DNA of 8,672 nt from Chitinophaga pinensis (GCA_945889235.1 CAMDBK010000115.1:1-8672), one strand, 5' to 3'; positions 1 through 7,622 are shown, numbered from the stretch's first letter. The notes: generated from the letters alone by a model not told the origin. Translations and numbers: made by a program.

Positions 1-1187
1 TGTCCTTTGGTGATTTTGAGATTAATATTTTTCAGAACTGCGCCTTTCCCATAACTGAAATTTACATTTCTGAATTCAATGCTGGACGTAAATTTTTTCA
101 CCGGAACCGGATTTTCAGTTTCACGTATTTTTTCCTCTGCATTCAGAATTTCATTTACTCTGTCCATAGAAGCAATGCCTTTTTGCAATCTGAAAAACCC
201 TTCACTGAATGCTTTTGCAGGTGGTAACAGTTGTGAGAAGATGGCGATATATGCGATAAAAAATTCACCGGTCAACAACGAATTTTTTTCAAGAATTAAA
301 TTTCCGCCAAACCATAATATGGTAACAATTACAATGGCTCCCATAAATTCACTTACAGGCGAAGCGAGGTTCAGTAAGCGGTGAACACGTACCATTATTT
401 TATAGAACAGTTCGTTGCTGCTGTTGAATCTGTTCTCCATAAATGGCTGTGCATTGAAGGCTTTTATTATCCGCATACCTGAAATTGTTTCTTCCAGCAA
501 AGAAATAATTTCACCTAACCGGCTTTGTCCTTTTTTAGCTGAGTTGCGCAGTTTACTTCCTATTTTACTTATTAAATAACCGCTTACAGGTAGAAGTACT
601 AAAACAAACAAAGTCAATTCAGGGCTCATTATAAACAGCGTGATGAGAAAAACAACAAACGTAACCGGCTCTTTGAAAATCATTTCAATTGAACCTAGTA
701 TTGACCATTCTATTTCAGAAATATCGCTGGTACTTCTTGAAATGATGTCACCCTTCTTTTCATTTGAGTAAAAGGAGAGTGGCAACACCAGAATTTTCGA
801 ATACATTTTTTTTCGCAGGTCACGTACAACACCGGCCCGTACAGGAGCTAAAAAATATGAAGCCATAAAGCGGGTAAGGTTTTTAAGGAAGAACAAAACC
901 ACCACCGCTATACATATAATAAGGAGTGCATTCTTTGCGCCATGAATTGAAATATAAGTGTTCATGCGGTAATCAAGATACTTCATCAATGCATCCGGGG
1001 AAACTGAAAATTCAACCTCAGAAGTATTTTTATTTTCAGAAGTACTGAACAGGATTTTAAGGAAAGGAATAATTGCTGCAAACGATACAAGCGAAAACAG
1101 AGTGCTAAGCAGGTTAAAAAATGTGTTGGCAGCAATTTGAGATTTGTAATTGCTGAGGTAAGATAATATGCCGAGAAATTTTTTCAA
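1..1187 (-). CDS. MsbA-like ABC exporter, N-terminal part (3' end cut by window edge)
   Basis: The frame stays open from a TTG at 1187-1185 to the left edge, giving 395 residues plus a partial codon. It reads as an ABC half-transporter with the membrane domain fused to the ATPase (MsbA/type IV exporter family), which moves lipids or other hydrophobic compounds from the inner leaflet using ATP and normally works as a homodimer in the inner membrane. Visible helices lie at about residues 22-47, 86-115, 163-186, 190-208, 281-297 and 305-323, with a roughly 38-residue polar loop between the first two. The nucleotide-binding domain begins near residue 369, and Y379 in FSYG is the likely A-loop tyrosine that stacks on ATP adenine. 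Walker A and everything after it are off-window. The TTG start is forced: an in-frame TAA lies two codons upstream (1193-1191), and the next ATG in frame (residue 68) would remove TM1. A TAnnTTTG box sits 16 nt upstream. The family call is secure; the substrate cannot be read from the sequence. Confidence 0.
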   Translation of the reverse strand, partial: MKKFLGILSYLSNYKSQIAANTFFNLLSTLFSLVSFAAIIPFLKILFSTSENKNTSEVEFSVSPDALMKYLDYRMNTYISIHGAKNALLIICIAVVVLFFLKNLTRFMASYFLAPVRAGVVRDLRKKMYSKILVLPLSFYSNEKKGDIISRSTSDISEIEWSILGSIEMIFKEPVTFVVFLITLFIMSPELTLFVLVLLPVSGYLISKIGSKLRNSAKKGQSRLGEIISLLEETISGMRIIKAFNAQPFMENRFNSSNELFYKIMVRVHRLLNLASPVSEFMGAIVIVTILWFGGNLILEKNSLLTGEFFIAYIAIFSQLLPPAKAFSEGFFRLQKGIASMDRVNEILNAEEKIRETENPVPVKKFTSSIEFRNVNFSYGKGAVLKNINLKITKG

Positions 1188-1203
1188 TGCTTATAGTTGG
1201 CGG

Positions 1204-1211
1204 CAAATATA
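1204..1211 (-). promoter_or_regulatory. Putative -7 box (TATATTTG) for the ABC exporter
   Basis: On the minus strand, 1211 to 1204 reads TATATTTG, an exact match to the Bacteroidota sigma-A -7 consensus TAnnTTTG. It ends 16 nt before the TTG start, which would give a leader of about 10 nt. I see no TTG-type -33 element at the usual spacing; that region is occupied by the palindrome at 1225-1245. Confidence 0.
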
Positions 1212-1224
1212 ATGTGTTTCCGTC

Positions 1225-1245
1225 ATGCTGAACTTGTTTCAGCAT
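1225..1245. repeat. Perfect 8-bp inverted repeat between divergent promoters
   Basis: The arms ATGCTGAA (1225-1232) and TTCAGCAT (1238-1245) are perfect reverse complements around the 5-nt loop CTTGT. There is no T tract on either side, so it is not an obvious intrinsic terminator. Its centre (1235) is about 24-26 nt from the -7 boxes of both divergent genes, so it covers the -33 region of both. It could be an operator for a dimeric regulator, or a copy of a dispersed REP-like intergenic repeat. From memory, similar ATGCTGAA/TTCAGCAT palindromes recur between genes in several bacterial groups, but I could not check this here. Confidence 0.
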
Positions 1246-1260
1246 CATGCCGAATAAATG

Positions 1261-1268
1261 TATTTTTG
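1261..1268 (+). promoter_or_regulatory. Putative -7 box (TATTTTTG) for the thioredoxin-lipoprotein/peptidase pair
   Basis: TATTTTTG matches the Bacteroidota -7 consensus TAnnTTTG and ends 25 nt before the ATG at 1294. A TTG at 1234-1236, inside the palindrome loop, is the only candidate -33 element, but it is 24 nt upstream of the box, longer than the usual spacing of about 19. Transcription starting near 1274-1276 would exclude the ATG at 1258, which supports the start at 1294. An A-rich stretch (AAAA at 1291-1294) precedes the start, as is common in this phylum. Confidence 0.
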
Positions 1269-1293
1269 CCTGCCCAACGCAAAAACTTTTAAA

Positions 1294-2409
1294 ATGAAAA
1301 AGGTAACAATAAAGTATTTCACCTTTCTGTTAAGCCTGTCTGTATTGATAGTTTCCTGTTCAGATAACAAGTCAAAAATCAGCGGTAACATTGAAAACGC
1401 AAAAAATGAAACTTTATTTTTTGAACAGTTAACCCCAACAAAAGTTAACAAGTTGGATTCTGTGAAGATTGAAAAAAACGGAGATTTTAAACTATCGGTT
1501 AAAATTCCTGAATACGGATTTTACCGTGTGCGCCTTACCGACAATAATTTTATCACGTTGTTATTGGATACCACATCATCTGTTGAGATTACTGCGAATG
1601 CCTTAAACATGCAGGATGGCTATACTGTTAAAGGTTCTCCCGAATCAGAAAAAATTGCTGATTTGTTTAATGGAATGAAAAAAACTTTTGCTACCCGTGA
1701 TTCAGTGAGCAAGCTATATAATATGTTAGCCCAGGAAGGCAAACTTGATTCTATAACTGCTGCTGCGCTTACTTCAAAATTTCTTTCTATTACTGCTGCT
1801 AATCGGGAGTATGTTTTAAATTTCGCAAAAGAAAACAATAACACGCTACTTCCTTTGCTGGCAGTGGAATATCTGAATCCACAGGAGGATGTGGTTGAAA
1901 TAGCTAAGATTGTAGAATTATTAAATACTAATTTCCCTAACTCAGATTATGTAAAGCCTCTTGTGGCAAGAGTAAATGAGATGAAGCGCTTGTCCATTGG
2001 TTCGCAGGCTCCCGAAATAATTGTGAATGACCCCGAAGGCAAACAAATTGCACTTTCATCTTTTCGCGGAAAGGTGGTGCTGATTGATTTCTGGGCATCA
2101 TGGTGCGGTCCGTGCCGCAAAGAAAATCCTAACGTAGTAAAGGTTTATGACAAATATAAAAACAAAGGTTTTGAAATTTTTGGAGTTTCATTAGACAAAG
2201 AAAAAGATGCATGGTTGCAGGCAATTGCGGCAGATAAACTCATCTGGAAACACGGAAGTGAACTGGCTTTCTGGAATTCATCATTTGTGAAAACCTATAA
2301 TATTGACGGCATTCCCAAAACAGTATTAGTAGATAAAAACGGAATCATCATTGCAAAAGATTTGCGTGGTGAACAACTTGAACAGAAACTTGCAGAGGTA
2401 CTGAACTAA
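1294..2409 (+). CDS. TlpA-like thioredoxin-fold lipoprotein with N-terminal DUF4369 domain
   Basis: This 371-residue protein is probably a membrane-anchored thiol-disulfide oxidoreductase facing the periplasm. Residues 1-21 form a lipoprotein signal peptide ending in LIVSC, with Cys22 the predicted lipidated residue. Residues about 28-120 resemble DUF4369, a small beta domain that often precedes thioredoxin domains in Bacteroidota. A helical linker follows (about 120-232), then an AhpC/TSA-type (TlpA/ResA) thioredoxin domain at about 234-371. The active site is W270-C271-G272-P273-C274, and the cis-proline is P341 in GIPKT. Both catalytic cysteines are present, so it should be redox-active; TlpA/ResA relatives usually reduce disulfides, for example in cytochrome c maturation, but the partner here is unknown. 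An upstream in-frame ATG at 1258 was rejected because its 12 extra residues would spoil the signal peptide and it lies before the -7 box. The stop codon is 11 bp before the next gene, suggesting cotranscription. Confidence 0.
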   Translation: MKKVTIKYFTFLLSLSVLIVSCSDNKSKISGNIENAKNETLFFEQLTPTKVNKLDSVKIEKNGDFKLSVKIPEYGFYRVRLTDNNFITLLLDTTSSVEITANALNMQDGYTVKGSPESEKIADLFNGMKKTFATRDSVSKLYNMLAQEGKLDSITAAALTSKFLSITAANREYVLNFAKENNNTLLPLLAVEYLNPQEDVVEIAKIVELLNTNFPNSDYVKPLVARVNEMKRLSIGSQAPEIIVNDPEGKQIALSSFRGKVVLIDFWASWCGPCRKENPNVVKVYDKYKNKGFEIFGVSLDKEKDAWLQAIAADKLIWKHGSELAFWNSSFVKTYNIDGIPKTVLVDKNGIIIAKDLRGEQLEQKLAEVLN

Positions 2410-2420
2410 ACCAAACTCGT

Positions 2421-5400
2421 ATGAAAAAATTATTCTCTTTTATCCTTTTTGTAATTCCATTCTTTGTCTTTGCACAGGAAGAAAAACCCTACTTCCAGCA
2501 GGAAGTGAATTACACCATTCATGTAAAACTGAATGATGCAAAAAATGAGCTGAGTGCTGATATTAGTATGGAGTATATCAACAACTCGCCTGATTGGCTG
2601 GATGTGATTTACATTCATTTATGGCCCAACGCCTATAAAAATCACACCACTGCTTTTGCGAAACAACAGGTTGAAAACGGAGAAACAAAATTCTATTATT
2701 CAAAAGAAGAAGACCGTGGTTTTATTGATAGTCTTGACTTTAAAATAAACGGAACAACAGTGAAATGGGATTATGATTCTAAAAACATAGACATCTGCAA
2801 ACTCGTTTTATCTGAACCATTAAAGCCAAAAGGAAAACTTACTATCACCACTCCTTTCCATGTAAAAGTTCCGTTGGGTGAGTATTCACGGCTTGGACAC
2901 ATGGGACAGAGTTACCAGATAACACAGTGGTATCCCAAACCGGCTGTGTATGACCGCAACGGATGGAATCCAATTCCATATTTAGACCAGGGTGAATTTT
3001 ATTCTGAGTTCGGAAGTTTTGATGTGAGCATTACGCTGCCTAAAAATTATGTGGTAGGCGCAACCGGTGATATGGTTGATGGTGATTCTGAACTGAAATG
3101 GCTGAACGAAATTGCGGAACAGACAAAAACAAAAACATCTTATGGTGACGGAAAAACATTTCCAAAATCATCAGCAGAATTTAAAACACTTCGCTTTAAA
3201 CAAAACCGTGTGCATGACTTTGCATGGTTTGCCGACAAGAGATTTAATGTGTTGAAAGGCGAAGTGGAAATGCCTGAATCAAAACGGAAAGTAACAACAT
3301 GGGCAATGTTCACCGATGGTGAATCAAACCTGTGGAAAGACGCAATTGAATACCTGAATGATGCTACTTTGTTTTATTCACAGAAGGTTGGCGAGTATCC
3401 TTATAATCATGTTACGGCAGTTGATGGAGCGCTTAGTGCAGGAGGCGGAATGGAGTACCCCAACATCACGGTTATCGGTACTTCCGGAAGCAAAAGAACG
3501 CTGGAAGAAACTATTATGCATGAGGTGGGACACAACTGGTTTTACGGAATTTTGGGAAGCAACGAGCGTGTGCATCCTTACCTGGATGAGGGTTTCAACT
3601 CTTTTATTGAAGCTCGTTATATGGCAAATAAATATCCCAAAGCAACGTTTGCCGATGTGATTGGCGGCAATTTACCCGCACCTGTTTCTAAGTTTGTGGG
3701 TGCAGATAAATTTCCTCAGGAAGCGATGGGTGAGTTGGGTTATCTTTTTTCAGCGCGTCAAAATCTTGACCAATCTGTTGACTTGCATTCTGCTGAATAC
3801 ATGAAAATAAACTACGGAACTATTGTGTACATGAAAACTGCACTCATTATGGATTACCTGATGGGTTACCTTGGCGAAGACCGCATGGATGCTATTATGC
3901 ATAACTATTTTGATCAATGGAAATTCAAACATCCGTTTCCCGAAGACTTTAAAAAAGTGGCCGAAGAGCGTGGAGGAAAACTCGATTGGTTTTTTGATGA
4001 CATGGTAAACAGCACCAAAAAATTGGACTACACGGTTTGCTCAGTTATGAAAGATAAAGAGCGTAAAACCTGGAAACTGAAAGTTCACAATTGCGGAAAA
4101 ATTAATGGTCCGGTTTCTATTACAGCATACAAAAAAGACTCTGTTATGAAAACAGAATGGTTTGATGGCTTTGCAGATTCGCGTACGCTGGAATTTCCTG
4201 AAGGTAACTACGATAAATTTATTATCAACGAAAAAGCGCCTGAAATCAATAAGAATAACAATACCATTCGCACAAAAGGAATGTTGAAAACCATTGAACC
4301 TTTGCAGATAAAATTCCTGGGAACACTGGAACGCGCAGACCGCACGCAATTATTTTATTCACCCGTTATCGGTTGGAATAACTACAACAAAACCTTGGTA
4401 GGAGCAGTGTTTTACAACAGCTTTTTTCCTGCCAATAAATTTGATTACACGGTTATGCCTTTATATGGAACGGGCAATAATGATTTTGCAGGATACTTTA
4501 ATGTTGGCTATACTGCTCGTCCATCAGGCTCATTTTTACAGGAGATGCGGTTTGGTATTTCGGGTTCGCAGTACGGATATTTCTACCGTCCCGATGTAGG
4601 TTACCTGAATTACAAAACCCTGAAACCCGAAATCAGTTTCAGCATAAAAAAAGACCCGCGCAGCCAGACTACAATGAATTTTCGTTTCCGCCATACCAGC
4701 GTTTCAAAAGAAATTCCGACTTACGATGCTTCACAAAACGGATACGTTGCAACCAGTTCTTACTATTATGTAAATGACTACACGCAGAGTTTGGTAAACA
4801 AACGCAAAATAAATCCGTGGTCAGGAAAACTGAATGTGCAGCAGGGCAGAGGTTTTGTAAAAGCATCTATTGAAGCAAAATATAGAATCAGCTTTAAAGG
4901 AAGAAATAAAGGTTTTGACATTCGTTTGTTTGCCGGACAATTTTTTATCAAAAACAGCACAGGTCCTTATCGCTTCAGAATGAGCGGCCAGCGCGGGTTT
5001 CAGGATTATCAGTACGATGATACTTTTCTGGGAAGAACAGATGCCACAGGAGTTTTCTCACAACAGTTTACCGAAACGGATGGTAATTTTAAAGTGCCTA
5101 CTTCAGTTGGACAAACATCAGACTGGCTGATTGCACTGAATTTGAAAACCTCCATCCACAAAAAAATTCCGCTGAATATTTATGCCGATTTCGGAACCTA
5201 TAAAAATGCAAAAAATGCTTATCCGGGTTCTAAAGCTATTATGTGGAATGCAGGGCTTTCAGTGCCTGTGGTACCAAATGTATTTGAAATATATTTTCCG
5301 CTTGTGAGTTCTACTGATATTAAAGATGACCTTGAATTGAGCACAAAAAATTATTGGCAGCGCATTCGCTTCACCCTAAATTTTAACAATATAAATCCGC

Positions 5401-5432
5401 TGAAACAGGTAAGAGCTATTAAGCCGAATTAA
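2421..5432 (+). CDS. M1-family zinc metallopeptidase with C-terminal beta-barrel-like domain
   Basis: A 1003-residue exported aminopeptidase-type protein. Residues 1-18 are a signal peptide (hydrophobic, VFA then Gln19). The M1 N-terminal beta domain spans about 25-240 and the gluzincin catalytic domain about 270-535. GGGMEYP (341-347) is the substrate-binding motif equivalent to GAMEN. HEVGH (367-371) followed 18 residues later by E390 gives zinc ligands H367, H371 and E390 with E368 as general base. Y470 in VYMK is the likely transition-state tyrosine. All key residues are present, so it should be active, removing N-terminal residues from peptides. A beta-sandwich-like stretch (about 538-625) contains C540 and C558. 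Residues about 632-988 are rich in alternating aromatic/polar strands, carry QRGF at 857-860 and end in IRFTLNF (982-988), resembling an outer-membrane barrel, possibly Omp85-like. If so, the enzyme would be tethered to the outer membrane. It lies 11 bp after the thioredoxin lipoprotein and is followed by a terminator. The peptidase call is very secure; the barrel is inferred. Confidence 0.
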   Translation: MKKLFSFILFVIPFFVFAQEEKPYFQQEVNYTIHVKLNDAKNELSADISMEYINNSPDWLDVIYIHLWPNAYKNHTTAFAKQQVENGETKFYYSKEEDRGFIDSLDFKINGTTVKWDYDSKNIDICKLVLSEPLKPKGKLTITTPFHVKVPLGEYSRLGHMGQSYQITQWYPKPAVYDRNGWNPIPYLDQGEFYSEFGSFDVSITLPKNYVVGATGDMVDGDSELKWLNEIAEQTKTKTSYGDGKTFPKSSAEFKTLRFKQNRVHDFAWFADKRFNVLKGEVEMPESKRKVTTWAMFTDGESNLWKDAIEYLNDATLFYSQKVGEYPYNHVTAVDGALSAGGGMEYPNITVIGTSGSKRTLEETIMHEVGHNWFYGILGSNERVHPYLDEGFNSFIEARYMANKYPKATFADVIGGNLPAPVSKFVGADKFPQEAMGELGYLFSARQNLDQSVDLHSAEYMKINYGTIVYMKTALIMDYLMGYLGEDRMDAIMHNYFDQWKFKHPFPEDFKKVAEERGGKLDWFFDDMVNSTKKLDYTVCSVMKDKERKTWKLKVHNCGKINGPVSITAYKKDSVMKTEWFDGFADSRTLEFPEGNYDKFIINEKAPEINKNNNTIRTKGMLKTIEPLQIKFLGTLERADRTQLFYSPVIGWNNYNKTLVGAVFYNSFFPANKFDYTVMPLYGTGNNDFAGYFNVGYTARPSGSFLQEMRFGISGSQYGYFYRPDVGYLNYKTLKPEISFSIKKDPRSQTTMNFRFRHTSVSKEIPTYDASQNGYVATSSYYYVNDYTQSLVNKRKINPWSGKLNVQQGRGFVKASIEAKYRISFKGRNKGFDIRLFAGQFFIKNSTGPYRFRMSGQRGFQDYQYDDTFLGRTDATGVFSQQFTETDGNFKVPTSVGQTSDWLIALNLKTSIHKKIPLNIYADFGTYKNAKNAYPGSKAIMWNAGLSVPVVPNVFEIYFPLVSSTDIKDDLELSTKNYWQRIRFTLNFNNINPLKQVRAIKPN

Positions 5433-5438
5433 CCCTTC

Positions 5439-5451
5439 TGTCCTTCGGACA
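5439..5451. repeat. Short hairpin immediately before the terminator
   Basis: TGTCC (5439-5443) and GGACA (5447-5451) pair across a TTC triloop. This 5-bp stem abuts the 9-bp terminator stem that starts at 5452. The pair may be one composite 3'-end element, or part of a repeated terminator cassette of this genome. It starts 6 nt after the peptidase stop codon. Confidence 0.
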
Positions 5452-5481
5452 CCTTCCCTTAAACAAGGGAAGGATTTTTTT
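5452..5481 (+). terminator. Intrinsic terminator of the peptidase operon
   Basis: CCTTCCCTT (5452-5460) and AAGGGAAGG (5465-5473) form a perfect 9-bp stem around an AAAC loop, followed by A and then seven Ts (5475-5481). This is a classic rho-independent terminator for the plus strand. Read from the minus strand, the same stem follows the acylase stop codon but lacks a T tract downstream, so it may block but would not efficiently terminate acylase transcription. The T tract overlaps the acylase stop codon at 5480-5482. Confidence 0.
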
Positions 5482-7579
5482 ACTCCGGATGATAAATCCG
5501 TTCTGCGCTTTTGTAAACATCCTCTTTTTTGAGCGACATTTTTTTCATGCGGTGTTCTGAGAATAAAGGCATCTGATCAGTATAGTGTTTGCTGCCCGGC
5601 ATACTAGATGCACCAAAAGCATTGATGGATTCTATCTGCGGTCCTTCATTGGTAAACTGCACCAACTGCACATAACCGTCACCTGCCTTCATTCGAATTC
5701 GTCCATCAGGTAAAATATCACCGAACACAGCGCGGATGGCATCAGGTCCTCCGTTAACTCCGTAAAATTTTCCGGCACGTTCCAGCACCTGCACTTTTCC
5801 AAGCGGAATATCAATTGTTCCGAAGTGTTCCAGCAAATGCGCTTTTGATTCACGAATGCAGGCAACTATGGTCTCTTCCATTTTAGCGTCATCTTTTTCA
5901 ACGCCTTGTCTGCGTTCGCCTGGGCCTTGCAGCAAACGGTAAATAGCAAAAAGCATAACCGGAAAATTACGGTCAAGCGTATCAGCCGTTCGGTCAAAAT
6001 TTTTAATCCGAATAATGGCATCAGCTATGTCGGGATACTTTGCTGTATCCAACTGAAAGAATTTATCCATCCAGAAATCTCCTTTATAGGTAAGCCTTTT
6101 TGGAAAGGTGTGGTCGTATTTTATTTCTTTAAAATTCTGAAAACTCAGAGTTGAATTGGCATATTTCTCATTCATTATTTCTTCAAAACGAAGACTACGG
6201 TTATTGTATGTTTCATGATAACCGATGCCTGGATTGAACTGCGGAAGCAAACAATTGTTTTCATGGCAAGTTGCTTCATAGCCTGCATTGTTGGTGTTGA
6301 ATACATAACCGCAATCGGGATTCAGAAAATTTGCAAGGCTGTCAATGGGCAAATATTTTTTATCCCACAGCGTTGCCGAAGTATCGCCCGGCAAAACTTT
6401 TTTCCAGTTGTAGTGCCTGTCGCGGTGGGGTATTAAACCGTTGGCGATAAAAAAGATGGTATCGTTTTTATCCGCGTAGGTAATGTTCTGGCGTGATAAT
6501 CCCTGCACATCGAGCGCTTTTCTGAACTCAGTAAAATTGCGCGCCTTGTTCATGCGAAACCATTGCACCGATGGTTTTAATTCCAGCAATGCCGGCATAC
6601 GCAATGAGAAAACTCCGTTGTCGTTTTTCATGGTTGGACCATAAACACTTGTCCAGAATTTTTTGCGCACATGCACAATAAAGTTTTTCTTTTTGCCAAG
6701 CGCTACCGTCAGTTTTGCGTGATGCGTTTCTAATTTTTTCCATTCGCCATCAAACTTATACCTGTTCTTTTTGTGCGGATGCATGTTTAGTTTGTAAACA
6801 TCAATTTCATCAAGCTGTCCGGTGGTGTGTCCCCATCCTAAGTTTTCGTTGGTGCCCAGAAAAATTGTTGCCGAGCCGTGAAATAATGCTCCTATAATAT
6901 TCCAGCCTTCTTCGCTGCACACATGTGCCTCGTACCACGAGAGTAAACCTTCAATCGGTTGATGCGCATTCACCGCCAGAAAGGTATTTCCCGTTTCGGT
7001 TTTGGTTGAGTTGAACGCGAAAGCGTTGGAGCCAATTCCGTCTTCGGGTTTAGGCATGTCTTTAATAATTCGGCCATCCACCATTTTTGTTACGGTGCCC
7101 TGCACACCGCCCATCAATGCCATGCCCAACATGTAGCCCTGCACGATATCCTGCGGACGAATAGGTAGTAATTTTTTATCCCATAGTTTTTCAGGGTGCT
7201 TTGTTAAATAGGCATTAGCGCCCGCTGCATAGCCTTCCAGTACGCGCTTAAAATCATCAGGTATTTCTTTTTCGTAATGTTCTTCTACATAGTTTGATGT
7301 TCCAAGAAACTGAACGGCAAAATCTATTTTCGCGCCTTCCATTCCCAGGCGTTTGCCCAGCAAACCTTTTATAGCACTCAATAAATATTGCGAGTTGCTG
7401 GTATCATCTTCGGCTGTTGCCCATGCCAGACCAAAAGCCGCTTCGGCATCTGTTTTCCCGAAAATATGCGGCACTCCAAAACTGTCGCGCACGATTTCAA
7501 TATTTTGGGTGTTGATGGTTTGTGCGGAAAGAGAAGAAATAAATAAAAGGCAAAAGGCAATAGACAAAGAAAGGCGCAT
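5480..7579 (-). CDS. Penicillin-acylase-family Ntn hydrolase, exported
   Basis: A 699-residue amidase precursor of the penicillin/AHL acylase family, which hydrolyses N-acyl bonds; the physiological substrate (acyl-homoserine lactone, beta-lactam, N-acyl amino acid or other) is not readable. Residues 1-19 are a signal peptide (SLSA then Gln20), so it should act in the periplasm. IVRDSFGVPHIFG (about 28-40) is the typical start of the alpha chain. Self-cleavage is predicted at G183-S184 in GIGSNAF, making S184 the beta-chain N-terminal nucleophile. H206 falls at beta position 23, GWGHTT follows in the mid-region, and N430-N431 in NTNN match the catalytic oxyanion Asn (beta about 247). The length and the expected motifs point to a complete, active enzyme. 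The frame extends upstream to an ATG at 7672, but that start overlaps the neighbouring gene's stop and lies before the -7 box at 7607-7600; only the ATG at 7579 gives a clean signal peptide. It converges on the peptidase gene. Confidence 0.
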   Translation of the reverse strand: MRLSLSIAFCLLFISSLSAQTINTQNIEIVRDSFGVPHIFGKTDAEAAFGLAWATAEDDTSNSQYLLSAIKGLLGKRLGMEGAKIDFAVQFLGTSNYVEEHYEKEIPDDFKRVLEGYAAGANAYLTKHPEKLWDKKLLPIRPQDIVQGYMLGMALMGGVQGTVTKMVDGRIIKDMPKPEDGIGSNAFAFNSTKTETGNTFLAVNAHQPIEGLLSWYEAHVCSEEGWNIIGALFHGSATIFLGTNENLGWGHTTGQLDEIDVYKLNMHPHKKNRYKFDGEWKKLETHHAKLTVALGKKKNFIVHVRKKFWTSVYGPTMKNDNGVFSLRMPALLELKPSVQWFRMNKARNFTEFRKALDVQGLSRQNITYADKNDTIFFIANGLIPHRDRHYNWKKVLPGDTSATLWDKKYLPIDSLANFLNPDCGYVFNTNNAGYEATCHENNCLLPQFNPGIGYHETYNNRSLRFEEIMNEKYANSTLSFQNFKEIKYDHTFPKRLTYKGDFWMDKFFQLDTAKYPDIADAIIRIKNFDRTADTLDRNFPVMLFAIYRLLQGPGERRQGVEKDDAKMEETIVACIRESKAHLLEHFGTIDIPLGKVQVLERAGKFYGVNGGPDAIRAVFGDILPDGRIRMKAGDGYVQLVQFTNEGPQIESINAFGASSMPGSKHYTDQMPLFSEHRMKKMSLKKEDVYKSAERIYHPE

Positions 7580-7599
7580 AAGAATTGAATTAAGGTGCG

Positions 7600-7607
7600 C
7601 AAAAGTA
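7600..7607 (-). promoter_or_regulatory. Putative -7 box (TACTTTTG) for the acylase
   Basis: On the minus strand, 7607 to 7600 reads TACTTTTG, an exact TAnnTTTG match ending 20 nt before the ATG at 7579. A TTTG at 7619-7616 is only 8 nt upstream of the box, too close for a -33 element, and nothing clear sits at the normal spacing. The box indicates that the acylase can be transcribed separately from the PKD-protein gene, and it supports the shorter start. Confidence 0.
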
Positions 7608-7622
7608 GTGTTAATCAAACTT

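Noticed and set aside
79..384. Plus-strand ORF of 101 codons
   Set aside because: It is antisense to the ABC exporter, whose protein has clear helices and family features across the same bases; the plus-strand translation has no recognisable domain.
1225..1245. Palindrome as a terminator of either divergent gene
   Set aside because: Both genes start here and none ends here, and there is no T tract next to either arm.
1258..1293. Upstream ATG extending the thioredoxin lipoprotein by 12 residues
   Set aside because: It lies before the -7 box at 1261-1268, and the start at 1294 alone gives a standard lipoprotein signal peptide.
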